DNA of 64,000 bases from Oscillospiraceae bacterium Zagget12 (GTDB lineage Bacteria; Bacillota; Clostridia; UBA1381). The stretch spans positions 1-64,000 of the forward strand of contig MSHM01000005.1 in assembly GCA_001941225.1 (NCBI GenBank). The letters run 5' to 3'. The notes beneath the pieces were generated by a model that was not told the origin of the DNA, did no database searches, and was given only the letters and a program-made list of their open reading frames with translations. A program made the translations under genes and the position numbers. Positions 38,746-48,932 of the stretch are shown piece by piece; within the stretch, counting starts at the first letter, position 1, and each line of letters opens with the position of its first letter.

Positions 38746-40047
38746 CTATAAAATTTGTTTCCAACATAAATATCCCGCGAGATAAACGCCAAGTCCGACA
38801 GCCATCGACGCCGTTATCAGAGGTTCCGTCCATTTATGCCGCTCGGAAAAATCCGAGAGGAATAAAAACGCCGGTATCGCGCAGGTCATATAACGCGGCG
38901 CGCTTATTATGTAATCAACACTCATATTGAGTATAAAATACACGATAAGATACGCGCTGTACATATTTCTGCTTTTTCGCAGACCGTATACGTTGCAGGC
39001 AAGCACCAAAATTATCGACACTATTGACGGAATCCATATTTCAACAGCTCTTTCCGCACTGCCCGACATCAAATTATCAAATAAAGAGGAAATGCCCGTA
39101 CCGAAATACGCCGAGCCGTGATTCCAGTATTTGCGCTGATACTCGAGGAATTTAAACGGATCGCCGGTGACCTTCCAATTACAGAAGAGATATATGCCCG
39201 TTCCCAAAAGCATCAGGAATATCCAAAGTCCTTTGGAATAGAACAGTCTCCATACCTCTTTTATATTCTTGTTTTTGAGCTTTTCAAGTATTTTGTAATG
39301 CTCCAGCCATTCGACAGCGGCGGGAATTGCAAGCATAATGCCCACCATTCGCGACAGAGCCGCCGCGGCTCCGAATATACCCACAAGATGCCATTTATGC
39401 TTTCTTATATAGTAAAGCGTTGCCGCCGATGTGAAGAGCAGCATACTTTCATTCATTATCGTTCCGAAGAAAAGCGCGTGCGGGAAAACCGACATATAAA
39501 TTATCGCGCGCAATGCGGTGCTTTTATTGTAATCTATTGAAAACAGCTTGAACAGATAGCAGCAAGCCGCCGAATAGAGCGTGAAGGAGGTTATAAGTCC
39601 GCTCAACCGCATATCGCGGAACACAATGTTAAATATCTTCATAATCCACGGATAGAGCGGGAAAAATGCCAATGTAGTATAGTCCGCGCCGTTGCTTTCG
39701 GTGTGATATGTGTAGCCGCCCATAGCGATGCGGTAGTAATTATTGGCGTCCCATTTCATATACTGCTCCATAATTCCGTCAAAGCCGTTTACGTTGTCGT
39801 TAAACATATATATGACGCATAGCGAGAATATGAACACAATAATTCTGAAAAGAAACGCTGCACCGAATACAAAAGCGATTTCCTTTACCGTCGGTTCCTG
39901 CGAATCATAAAGTATTCGCTTGTCTGCAAGAACAGCATCTGTGAATTTGTTTTTCGGCAGCGCAAGCCCCGAGCTTGATAAAACTCTCATCAGTATCACG
40001 ATGACAGCGCACCATACAATAACGCTTGATAAAATTGAAACAATCAT
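38746..40047 (-). CDS. PIG-V-like mannosyltransferase family membrane protein
   Basis: YMKWDANNYYRIAMGGY, LAFFPLYPWIMK, multi-TM. Confidence 0.7.
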   Translation of the reverse strand: MIVSILSSVIVWCAVIVILMRVLSSSGLALPKNKFTDAVLADKRILYDSQEPTVKEIAFVFGAAFLFRIIVFIFSLCVIYMFNDNVNGFDGIMEQYMKWDANNYYRIAMGGYTYHTESNGADYTTLAFFPLYPWIMKIFNIVFRDMRLSGLITSFTLYSAACCYLFKLFSIDYNKSTALRAIIYMSVFPHALFFGTIMNESMLLFTSAATLYYIRKHKWHLVGIFGAAAALSRMVGIMLAIPAAVEWLEHYKILEKLKNKNIKEVWRLFYSKGLWIFLMLLGTGIYLFCNWKVTGDPFKFLEYQRKYWNHGSAYFGTGISSLFDNLMSGSAERAVEIWIPSIVSIILVLACNVYGLRKSRNMYSAYLIVYFILNMSVDYIISAPRYMTCAIPAFLFLSDFSERHKWTEPLITASMAVGLGVYLAGYLCWKQIL

Positions 40048-40114
40048 AATTTTTGCTCCTTAAAATATATTGTATTATGTTTACCGACAGGTAAACTTCA
40101 ATGCAAAGGTTCTG

Positions 40115-41209
40115 TCACACATTAAAGCGGAACAGAACAATATCGCCGTCCTTCATCACATATTCCTTGCCCTCACTGCGCACAAGACCCTTTTCCTTTG
40201 CCGCCGCCATACTTCCGCACGCCATTAGGTCGTCGTAGTGGACAACCTCGGCGCGGATAAAGCCGCGCTCGAAGTCGGTGTGTATTTTACCCGCCGCCTG
40301 AGGTGCCTTTGTGCCGTTTGTAATAGTCCACGCCCTTACCTCGGGTTCGCCCGCCGTCAGATAGCTGATAAGTCCCAAGAGGGTGTAGCTTGCCTTTATA
40401 AGTCGGTCAAGACCGGATTCGCTCATACCCAATTCTTCAAGGAACATAGCCTTTTCCTCACCGTCAAGCTGCGCGATTTCCTCTTCTATACGCGCGCTTA
40501 CGGGCATTACCTGAGAGCCCTCCTTTTCGGCAAGCTCCTTGACGCGGTTTACGTATTCGTTATTTTCTATTCCCTTTGAAAAATCGTCTTCCGCCACATT
40601 TGCCGCGTAGATTACCGGTTTCATAGATATAAGCGCGATTTCTTTCATTACAGCCGCCTCGTCCTCGGTGTATTCAAGACTTCTCGCGGGCAAGCCGTCC
40701 TCAAGAGCCGCCTTGACGCGCTCTAAGAGCGCAAGCTCCGCGGCGAGGGATTTATCGCCCTTCATAGCCTTTTTTGTGCGGTCGATGCGCCTTTCAATCA
40801 TTTCTATGTCCGAGAAAATCAGCTCAAGGCTTATCGTTTCAATATCGCGTATAGGGTCTATGGAGCCGTCCACATGAGTGATATTCTCGTCCTCAAAGCA
40901 GCGCACAACGTGAACTATAGCGTCCACCTCGCGTATATGAGAAAGGAATTTGTTTCCCAATCCCTCTCCCTTTGACGCGCCCTTTACAAGTCCGGCAATG
41001 TCCACAAATTCGATATACGCGTGAGTGACCTTTTTTGGGTGATACATTTCTGCGAGCTTGTCAAGGCGCTCGTCCGGAACGTCCACAATGCCCACGTTCG
41101 GCTCGATTGTGCAGAACGGATAGTTTGCCGATTCCGCTCCCGCCTGCGTTATAGCGTTAAATAAAGTTGACTTGCCGACATTCGGCAGACCTACGATTCC
41201 TAATTTCAT
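40115..41209 (-). CDS. ychF: redox-regulated ATPase YchF
   Basis: GLPNVGKSTLFNAITQAGAESANYPFCTIEPNVG. Confidence 0.97.
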   Translation of the reverse strand: MKLGIVGLPNVGKSTLFNAITQAGAESANYPFCTIEPNVGIVDVPDERLDKLAEMYHPKKVTHAYIEFVDIAGLVKGASKGEGLGNKFLSHIREVDAIVHVVRCFEDENITHVDGSIDPIRDIETISLELIFSDIEMIERRIDRTKKAMKGDKSLAAELALLERVKAALEDGLPARSLEYTEDEAAVMKEIALISMKPVIYAANVAEDDFSKGIENNEYVNRVKELAEKEGSQVMPVSARIEEEIAQLDGEEKAMFLEELGMSESGLDRLIKASYTLLGLISYLTAGEPEVRAWTITNGTKAPQAAGKIHTDFERGFIRAEVVHYDDLMACGSMAAAKEKGLVRSEGKEYVMKDGDIVLFRFNV

Positions 41210-41383
41210 TATATTTTTCGTCCTTTCGATTGCTCAAAAATAAAATTTTGGCGTAATTTTGTAAAAATTCTATGAATTTATTATACAACATTTAAAAGAT
41301 TTACGCAATACTCTTTATTATTTTTTCGGAATGTGATATAATGCGGTTAATATGAAAATAAAGATATTAAGGAGGATACGGTA

Positions 41384-42070
41384 ATGGCAAACAATAAGGT
41401 GCTTATAGCGGACGATGACGCTCATATTGCGGAACTTATAAAGGTTTATTTTGAAAAGGACGGTTTTACGACGGTTACCGCGAACAACGGCAAAAAGGCG
41501 GTGGAGCTTTTTAAGTCCGAGGCGCCGGCAATAGTGATACTTGACGTTATGATGCCGGAAATGGACGGCTGGCAGGTATGCCGCGAAATAAGGCGCGTAA
41601 GCAATATTCCTATAATAATGCTGACGGCTAAGGGCGAAACCTTTGATAAGGTTTTGGGATTTGAGCTTGGCGCGGACGATTATATGGTAAAGCCGTTTGA
41701 GCCTAAGGAGCTTATCGCAAGAGTGAAGGCGGTTTTGAGAAGGAGCGACGCAAAGGAAACCAGCGCGGAAAAGGAAATAGTATTCCCCAATCTTACAATC
41801 AATCTTTCAAATTACGAGCTGAAAATCAACGGAAATATAGTTGACGTGCCGCCGAAAGAGCTTGAACTTCTGTATTATCTCGCGTCCAATCCGAATAGGG
41901 TGTTTACGCGCGAACAGCTGCTGGAGGAGGTATGGGGCTTTGACTATTTCGGCGATTCGCGCACGGTGGACGTGCATATAAAGCGCCTTCGCGAAAAACT
42001 GGAGGGCGTAGAGGCGAATTGGCAGCTTAAGACCGTCTGGGGCGTCGGATATAAATTTGAGGTAAGATAA
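41384..42070 (+). CDS. OmpR-family response regulator
   Basis: ADDDAHIAELIKVYF, VILDVMMPEMDGWQVC, C-terminal wHTH. Confidence 0.95.
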   Translation: MANNKVLIADDDAHIAELIKVYFEKDGFTTVTANNGKKAVELFKSEAPAIVILDVMMPEMDGWQVCREIRRVSNIPIIMLTAKGETFDKVLGFELGADDYMVKPFEPKELIARVKAVLRRSDAKETSAEKEIVFPNLTINLSNYELKINGNIVDVPPKELELLYYLASNPNRVFTREQLLEEVWGFDYFGDSRTVDVHIKRLREKLEGVEANWQLKTVWGVGYKFEVR

Positions 42071-43488
42071 TGTTTAAGAGTATTTTAGCGCGCCTGTTTT
42101 GGACGTATGCCACTATACTTGTGCTTGTATTCACATCGGTGTCCGTATCGGTGGGAATATTTGTAAACCAATTTGCCGTAAGTCAGCATACAAACGACGT
42201 AATCAGAGTCGCGGATACTATAGAATACTGGACAGCCGCGCTGCAAATAGAAAATGAGGATTCGCGGGCGAGAGTGGCATACAGACAAATTCTCGATTCG
42301 TGGGCGGATTTTCTTCACTCGGATATAGTAATAACCAATACAAGCGGCGAGGTGCTTGAAAGCACTTGCAGTATAACAACCGTGCCGGACGACCTTGTGA
42401 ATGAAGTCACGAACGGGAGCACAATCAATATTCGCAGCACCTTTAATGGCGCCTATGACAGAAATATAATGGTTGTGGGCGTCCCAATGGAGTATCAGGG
42501 CACCGTTGTCGGAGCTATGTTTTTCAATACGGGACTTATGAGCATAAAAAAGACAATGCTCAAGCTCTTTTCAATCTTCCTGATTTCCTCGGCATTTTCG
42601 ATACTTATAGCCGCGGCACTGGTGTATATGCAGTCGAAGAGAATATCAAAGCCGATAGGGGAGATTAATAAGGCGGCGAGAAATATAGCGTCGGGTAATT
42701 TTGACAATCGCGTTGCCGTAACAAGCTCCGATGAAATCGGTCAGCTTGCGTCAAGTTTTAATTTTATGGCGGATTCGGTGAAAGAGCTTGAAACGGCGCG
42801 GTCGGAATTTATAAGCGATGTGTCGCATGAGCTGCGCACGCCTATGACGAGTATTTCCGGATTTGTAGAGGGCATACTTGACGGCACAATTCCCGAGGAA
42901 AAACGGGACGAGTATCTTAAAATAGTTCTCGACGAGTCAAAACGGCTTACCAAGATGGTAAACGATATGCTTGAAATGTCGAAAATGTCCTCAAGCGAGT
43001 ATAAACTCGATATAACGAAATTCGACCTGAACGAGCTTACGAGAGTGTGCATAATAAGCCTCGGCAACAGGATTGACGAGAAAAATCTTGAGCTTAATGT
43101 GGATTTTGAAAAGGATTCGATGATGGTGCTCGCGGATAAGGACGCTATACAGCGCGTCATAATAAATCTGCTTGACAATGCCATAAAGTTCAGCTATCCC
43201 AATACGACCGTGGGCATACGCACATGGACGGAGGACGGCAGAGCGAGATTTTGCGTCGGCAACTTCGGCGACGGAATAAGCGGCGCGGATTTGAGAAATA
43301 TTTTTAACCGTTTCTATAAGACGGATAAATCAAGAGTAAATCAAAAGAGCGGCGCGGGGCTGGGATTGTCGTTTGTGAAAAATATACTCACTCTCCACAG
43401 GCAAAATGTGTGGGTTGAGAGCGTCGATACAAAGGAAGGCTCCTCCGTAAAGTATACAAAATTTACATTTACACTGGAACTTGAGTGA
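42070..43488 (+). CDS. HAMP sensor histidine kinase
   Basis: H-box SDVSHELRTPMTSISGFVEGIL; N/G boxes. Confidence 0.95.
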   Translation: MFKSILARLFWTYATILVLVFTSVSVSVGIFVNQFAVSQHTNDVIRVADTIEYWTAALQIENEDSRARVAYRQILDSWADFLHSDIVITNTSGEVLESTCSITTVPDDLVNEVTNGSTINIRSTFNGAYDRNIMVVGVPMEYQGTVVGAMFFNTGLMSIKKTMLKLFSIFLISSAFSILIAAALVYMQSKRISKPIGEINKAARNIASGNFDNRVAVTSSDEIGQLASSFNFMADSVKELETARSEFISDVSHELRTPMTSISGFVEGILDGTIPEEKRDEYLKIVLDESKRLTKMVNDMLEMSKMSSSEYKLDITKFDLNELTRVCIISLGNRIDEKNLELNVDFEKDSMMVLADKDAIQRVIINLLDNAIKFSYPNTTVGIRTWTEDGRARFCVGNFGDGISGADLRNIFNRFYKTDKSRVNQKSGAGLGLSFVKNILTLHRQNVWVESVDTKEGSSVKYTKFTFTLELE

Positions 43489-43496
43489 TTTTGCTA

Positions 43497-43525
43497 TTGA
43501 CTGAAAATGAAAAAAGGTGTAAAAT
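43497..43525 (+). promoter_or_regulatory. promoter of galT leader
   Basis: TTGACT-17-TAAAAT. Confidence 0.65.
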
Positions 43526-43554
43526 AAACTTATAGGAAAATTTAAGGAGGTAAC

Positions 43555-43596
43555 GTGAAAAATAAACTGCGCATCTCACCATTATTCGGAGCTTGA
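43555..43596 (+). CDS. 13-aa putative leader peptide upstream of galT
   Basis: aaggaggtaacGTG; VKNKLRISPLFGA stop; overlapped at 3' end by hairpin 43588-43620. Confidence 0.4.
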   Translation: MKNKLRISPLFGA

Positions 43597-43698
43597 CGTA
43601 TAAGCATACGACGGCGCTCCTCATAACGGCAATCTGCTTGTTTCTTTTCCACGTTATGATTTGTGCCGCCGCAGGGCGGCGGAATGGAGGAAATATAA

Positions 43699-44676
43699 AT
43701 GGCTGAATTACGTTGGAACCCGCTTATAAAAGACTGGGTAATGATTGCATCGCACCGTCAGAACAGACCGCAGATGCCGAAGGATTGGTGTCCGTTTTGT
43801 CCGGGCTCGGGAAAGGTGCCCGATCATTTCACGGTATACAAGTATGATAACGATTTCCCTGCGCTTTCACAAAATCCGCCTCAGCCCGATGATGTGGAAA
43901 CAAGAATTTACAAAACAAAGCCGTCATACGGCAAGTGCGAGGTTATACTGTACTCTCCGGAGCATACCGTTACCTTGCCTGAGCTCCCCGTTGACCATAT
44001 AAGAGAGCTTGTGGATTTGTGGACCGACAGATTTGTTGAAATAAGTAAGGACGAAAAAATCAAGTATGTATTTATATTTGAAAACAGGGGCGAGGTAGTA
44101 GGCGTTACAATGCCTCACCCGCACGGACAGATATACGGCTATTCGGTAGTCCCCAAAAAGCTTGAGCTTGAAATGGCGTCTTGCAAGGAGCATTTTGAGG
44201 AAACCAATAATTGCCTTATCTGCGATATGCTTGAGGACGAGGTTAAAGCCGAAAAGAGAATTATAACGGAAAACGACGACTTTATCGCATTTTTGCCGTT
44301 CTTCAGCGAATACCCTTACGGTATGTACATAGCCGCCAAACGTCACATTCAGAACCTTTCACAAATGACGGACGGCGAAAAAACAAATCTTGCCAAGATA
44401 TTAAAGGAAACTGCGGGCACTCTTGACAGCCTGTTTGATTACACATTCCCGTATATGATGTGTATGTATCAAAATCCCGTAAACGGTGAGGACGTATCGG
44501 ACTATTATCATTTCCATATCGCTTTTTATCCTCCGATGAGAAGTGCGGATAAGGTCAAGTTCAACGCGTCTTCGGAAACGGGAGCATGGGCGCATTGCAA
44601 CCCGACGGCACCCGAGGAAAAGGCGGAGGAGCTTAGAGCGGCTCACGAGAAATTTCTTAAGAAAATGAACGGTTAA
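43699..44676 (+). CDS. galT: galactose-1-phosphate uridylyltransferase
   Basis: ELRWNPLIKDWVMIASHRQNRPQ, GVTMPHPHGQIYG (HPHGQ). Confidence 0.96.
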   Translation: MAELRWNPLIKDWVMIASHRQNRPQMPKDWCPFCPGSGKVPDHFTVYKYDNDFPALSQNPPQPDDVETRIYKTKPSYGKCEVILYSPEHTVTLPELPVDHIRELVDLWTDRFVEISKDEKIKYVFIFENRGEVVGVTMPHPHGQIYGYSVVPKKLELEMASCKEHFEETNNCLICDMLEDEVKAEKRIITENDDFIAFLPFFSEYPYGMYIAAKRHIQNLSQMTDGEKTNLAKILKETAGTLDSLFDYTFPYMMCMYQNPVNGEDVSDYYHFHIAFYPPMRSADKVKFNASSETGAWAHCNPTAPEEKAEELRAAHEKFLKKMNG

Positions 44677-44691
44677 AACCGATAATAAAAA

Positions 44692-44720
44692 ACGCGGCAA
44701 AAATTATGCCGCGTTTTTTT
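44692..44720. terminator. intrinsic terminator
   Basis: AACGCGGCAaaaattaTGCCGCGTTTTTTT. Confidence 0.85.
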
Positions 44721-44725
44721 GCATA

Positions 44726-45796
44726 TTAAGCCGGCTCGGATATGCAGAAGGTCGGCTGATAGCCGATGGTGTTTTCAAAATCATTGCGCATCATACCGAG
44801 TACATAATCAATCTTATCGTTTTCGACGATTGCGATAATTCCGTTTTTCCAAGAGCGCACCGCCTTGACGCCGTCAAGAGAGCGGCTCTCCCGCGCCAGA
44901 AACAAATGCTCCCTGCCCAAATCCCAAAAGCGTTCCATAGACTTCTGCGATGTGTTCATTTCGGTAAACAGGGTTTTAATATCACACCGCTTAAGCGCCG
45001 CGCACGCCGTTTTTATGCGCGCGTTCTCGTTCACAAGGTGATACATATATCTCAGAGCCGTTTTATCCTTGAAGGACGATTTAACGCCGGAGAACATTTC
45101 GGGAGTAACCTCGGATATTGTCCCGATATGCGGATAGACGCGGCGAATTTGGTCAAAAGCGTATTTAATTTGCTTTGAGCGGTCTTTGTCCTTTTCGGTG
45201 CAGTGAGCCGAAAGAATTTTATATCCCGAAAGCGGGAGAGGAAAATTTTTAGGCTCTCCCGACGAGATGAGAGTGCAGTAACCCGTTCTCGATGAAACAG
45301 TCGCGAGATACGGGTCTGTAAGAGAGCCGCGAGCCGCCAAAGCGGCGGTTTCGAGCGCGTCCGTTTCAATACCGCTTACGCGCATAAGCGACTGTACAAG
45401 AGTGACGGCAAAAGCCTCTTTTCGCGGCAAAAATTCGGGAATTGAGCAATCGTAAAGTATTTGAGCGCCTTTCGCGCCGCGCCGCGCAAGACAGTGCATC
45501 AGGCTTACCGCGTCAAAGTCAAAGCCGCGGAAAAGCTCCGCTCTGTCGCCGAAATTATATACAAGGCACTTGTTTGTATCGGTGCTTTGCAGCTTGATTA
45601 TGTTGCCGCCCATAGCGCGGGCGAACATTTGCACGCGCATAGAAAGCGCACAGGTGAGCGACGGCGCGTATTCAATGCCGCAATGCCCGAGCAGCGCGCA
45701 CAAAAGCCCGTTTGAAACAAAATGCAGAAAATTGTCAGAGGCGCTGTAACGCTTGTAAAAATCCTCTTTTAATTCGGGTAAATTCAAAAATATCAC
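44726..45796 (-). CDS. degenerate galactokinase-like (GHMP) protein
   Basis: C-terminal YHLVNENARIKTACAALKRCDIKTLFTEMNTSQKSMERFWDLGREHLFLARESRSLDGVKAVR aligns with galactokinase; N-terminal GEHTDY replaced by GHCGIEY; no GLSSSAA motif. Confidence 0.65.
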   Translation of the reverse strand: MIFLNLPELKEDFYKRYSASDNFLHFVSNGLLCALLGHCGIEYAPSLTCALSMRVQMFARAMGGNIIKLQSTDTNKCLVYNFGDRAELFRGFDFDAVSLMHCLARRGAKGAQILYDCSIPEFLPRKEAFAVTLVQSLMRVSGIETDALETAALAARGSLTDPYLATVSSRTGYCTLISSGEPKNFPLPLSGYKILSAHCTEKDKDRSKQIKYAFDQIRRVYPHIGTISEVTPEMFSGVKSSFKDKTALRYMYHLVNENARIKTACAALKRCDIKTLFTEMNTSQKSMERFWDLGREHLFLARESRSLDGVKAVRSWKNGIIAIVENDKIDYVLGMMRNDFENTIGYQPTFCISEPA

Positions 45797-45884
45797 TCCT
45801 TTTTAATCATTTTACCCAAAAACTGAAAATAAATCCGCGAAAGCGTAAAGATAAAATAATTCAAGGCAGTGATATTTTAAAAAA

Positions 45885-46604
45885 TCAAAGCGCGTTGTAT
45901 GCCGCGTCGTCTACGGGTTCAAGCCATTCATTGCTTGCGCCCTCAGCCGGAATTTCCACGGCGATATGAGTAAAATAGCCGTCCTTGCCGGCTCCGTGCC
46001 AGTGCTTAATCTCCGGCGCGATATAAACGACATCACCGGGCATAAGCTTTCTTGCCGGCTTGAGCCATTCCTGATACCAACCCTCGCCGTCCGTGCATAA
46101 CAGCAGCTGTCCGCCCTTGTGGTGTATATGCCAGTTATTGCGGCAGCGCGGCTCAAAGGTCACGTTAAAAACTCCGACGCCGTCGGTATTCAACGGCTTT
46201 AGATAGCTTTTGCCTACAAAATACTTAGCGAACGCGTCATTCGGCGCGCCCAATCCAAAGAGCGAATCGCTCTCGCCCAAGCTGTCCTCCGCGTAAACCT
46301 CGCGAACCATAGGGAATACCGCCCAAGCGTTCGGCCAGCCGACATAGAACGCGATGTGAGTGATAATCTCCGCCATTTCGGATTTTGTTATGCCGTGATT
46401 TTTCGCGTTTTGAATGTGATATTTTAAGGAACTGTCGGTAATTCCCTTTGAAATAAGCGCCGTTACCGTAATCATACAACGGTCGCGCAGCGACAGCTTA
46501 TCCTCTCTCGACCAAACCTCTCCGAATAAAATATCATCATTCAGCTCAGCAAATTTCGGAGCTAAATCTCCCAATGAATTTCTTCCCGCTGTTTGCTTTT
46601 CCAT
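45885..46604 (-). CDS. carboxymuconolactone decarboxylase domain + cupin fusion
   Basis: CMD-like LRDRCMITVTALISKGITDSSLKYHIQNAKNHGITKSEMAEIITHIAFYVGWPNAW then cupin NNWHIHHKGGQLLLCTDGEGWYQEW. Confidence 0.85.
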   Translation of the reverse strand: MEKQTAGRNSLGDLAPKFAELNDDILFGEVWSREDKLSLRDRCMITVTALISKGITDSSLKYHIQNAKNHGITKSEMAEIITHIAFYVGWPNAWAVFPMVREVYAEDSLGESDSLFGLGAPNDAFAKYFVGKSYLKPLNTDGVGVFNVTFEPRCRNNWHIHHKGGQLLLCTDGEGWYQEWLKPARKLMPGDVVYIAPEIKHWHGAGKDGYFTHIAVEIPAEGASNEWLEPVDDAAYNAL

Positions 46605-46775
46605 AGTGTGAATCTCCTTTCCTTTAATCGGTAAATTTTGATAGTTTAATTATACAGCATTGTAAATCAAATGTCCAATACTTATAAAGAATAATTATCA
46701 ATGCTTGACGGCTATATTTAAAGAATGTATAATACCATATGTAAATAAACCCACGCATAGCATAGGTGAGAATGT

Positions 46776-48875
46776 ATGATAAATAGAATAATAAGCGAAA
46801 TTATAAATCCGAGCAAGGAATTTTCTCCGATACCGTTTTGGTTTTTGAACGATGAGCTTGACGAGGCGGAATTAAAGCGCCGGCTTGAGGACTTTAACGA
46901 AAAGGGCGTAAACGGAGTTGTACTGCACCCGAGAATAGGGATTCCCGAAAGTACGGAATATTTGTCCGAGGAATACTTTGATATTATACGATTTATTGTT
47001 AAAACCGCAAAGGAGCTTGATATGCTCATTGTGCTGTATGACGAGGCAATGTATCCGTCCGGCTCGGCGCACGGACTTGTCGTAAATAGCAACCCCGATT
47101 TCGCGTCGGTCGGAATCAAGCTGACGGACAATCCCGACGAAGGCAAGGTAATTGCGGCGTTTGACGACGGTTACTGTATCGTAAGCCGCAAATGCGGCGG
47201 TACGATACGCGGTATTCATTTCGGCGAGGATGACGGCGAGGAAAACGCGCCGCTTTCGGCGGATATATTAAATCCGGACGCGGTCGATAAATTTATCAAT
47301 CTTACGCATAACGCGTATTACAGTCGGCTCAGCGAATATTTCGGCAATACAATTATCGGCTTTTTTACCGATGAGCCGTGTATTCTCGGCAGAAACTCGG
47401 CGGGATATTTCGAGTGGACGGACGGTTTTGAAAATGACATTATACGCGCGGGCGGCAAGCCGGAAGAGCTGCGCGGATTGTTTGACGGCGAGGAAAACGA
47501 AACGGTAAAAATATACGGACGGCTTATTCGTGAAAGGCTAAATAATGTGTATTACAAGCGGCTGTATGATTGGTGCGGCGCGCACGGCGTCGCGCTTATG
47601 GGACACCCCAAAGACAGCGGCGACATAGACGAGGAAAGTTTTTTCCATATTCCCGGGCAGGATCTCGTTTTCAGATGGGTATCGCCCGAGAACGGAGGAA
47701 CGGTCGGAGTACATTCGGTGCAGGCAAAATGCTCGTCCGACGCGGCAAGGCACAGCGGCAAACGAAGAAATATGAATGAGTGTTTCGGAGTATGCTCAAG
47801 GGAAAATATACCGTGGTATTTCACAGCCGATGATATGAAATGGTACATTGACTGGCTCGGCGTGAGAGGTGTGAATATGTTTGTGCCGCACGCGTTTTAC
47901 TACAGCTTGACGGGAAAGCGTAAGGACGAGCGTCCGCCCGATGTCGGACCGAACAATATATGGTGGCGGCACTATAAGCTGTTCTCCGATTATATCAAGA
48001 GAGTGTCGTATATAATGACGGATTCCGAAAACTGCGCCAAAACGGCGGTTTTGTGCGAGAGCGGAGCTGTTCCGTATGAGAGCGTCAGGGAGCTTTATGA
48101 AAGGCAGATTGAATTTAATTATCTTCCGTACAGCCTTCTAAATTCCGCGTGCGCTGAAAACGGCAGACTGAAAATCGCGGGCTATGAATACAAATATATC
48201 ATCGGCGAAACAACGCTCCCGATAAAGTCAATTAAAAGCGCAGACGAGATAGACGAGCGCGATTTCCACACGAGCATACCGGAAAAGGATTTACGCGTCA
48301 GCCATCTTATAAAGCACGGAGTGCATATGTATTTTATCGTAAACGAGGGCGAGAATGATGTCGGCGTAAAGGCTGATATGCCGCTGTCGGGAACACCCGT
48401 GGCGATGGATTTATGGAGCGGCAAATATTATAAAATGCCGAGCGTATTTAAAGACGGCAGGACGTATATTGACCTGTCCCTGAAATGGCGCGAAAGTCTG
48501 CTGATATTGTTTGACACTGACGGAGATAACGAATATCCCATGATGCCGGAGCAAACCCTGATAGACGGATTGGATTTTAAACTAATCGAGGAAAACAGTG
48601 CGGATATTACCAAAACATATGCCGCCCGTTATCAAAAGCAGGCGGGTGCGCGAAATGAATATTTGCGCGTTAAATTCGACGAAATGGCGGAATGTTATGT
48701 AAACGGCACATTTTGCGGAGCAAGCTTTTTCAACCGAGGATTTCGCATCGGAGAGTATTTAACCGACGGAATCAATGAGATAAGGCTTGTAATAACGGGG
48801 AATATAGCCAACAAATATTCAAATAAAAAAATCTCTTACGGATTGAATTTGCCCGATGATTTTGTCGGAGCATAG
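46776..48875 (+). CDS. putative glycoside hydrolase (GH106/alpha-L-rhamnosidase-like, uncharacterised)
   Basis: PFWFLNDELDEAELKRRLEDFNEKGVNGVVLHPR...YDEAMYPSG...FFTDEP; C-terminal sugar-binding-like region. Confidence 0.6.
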   Translation: MINRIISEIINPSKEFSPIPFWFLNDELDEAELKRRLEDFNEKGVNGVVLHPRIGIPESTEYLSEEYFDIIRFIVKTAKELDMLIVLYDEAMYPSGSAHGLVVNSNPDFASVGIKLTDNPDEGKVIAAFDDGYCIVSRKCGGTIRGIHFGEDDGEENAPLSADILNPDAVDKFINLTHNAYYSRLSEYFGNTIIGFFTDEPCILGRNSAGYFEWTDGFENDIIRAGGKPEELRGLFDGEENETVKIYGRLIRERLNNVYYKRLYDWCGAHGVALMGHPKDSGDIDEESFFHIPGQDLVFRWVSPENGGTVGVHSVQAKCSSDAARHSGKRRNMNECFGVCSRENIPWYFTADDMKWYIDWLGVRGVNMFVPHAFYYSLTGKRKDERPPDVGPNNIWWRHYKLFSDYIKRVSYIMTDSENCAKTAVLCESGAVPYESVRELYERQIEFNYLPYSLLNSACAENGRLKIAGYEYKYIIGETTLPIKSIKSADEIDERDFHTSIPEKDLRVSHLIKHGVHMYFIVNEGENDVGVKADMPLSGTPVAMDLWSGKYYKMPSVFKDGRTYIDLSLKWRESLLILFDTDGDNEYPMMPEQTLIDGLDFKLIEENSADITKTYAARYQKQAGARNEYLRVKFDEMAECYVNGTFCGASFFNRGFRIGEYLTDGINEIRLVITGNIANKYSNKKISYGLNLPDDFVGA

Positions 48876-48898
48876 CAGAGGGTATACAAATTCTCAAT

Positions 48899-48924
48899 AA
48901 AAAAGAGCCTTTCGGCTCTTTTTT
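48899..48924. terminator. bidirectional terminator
   Basis: AAAAAAGAGCCtttcGGCTCTTTTTT. Confidence 0.85.
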
Positions 48925-48932
48925 ATATGAAA

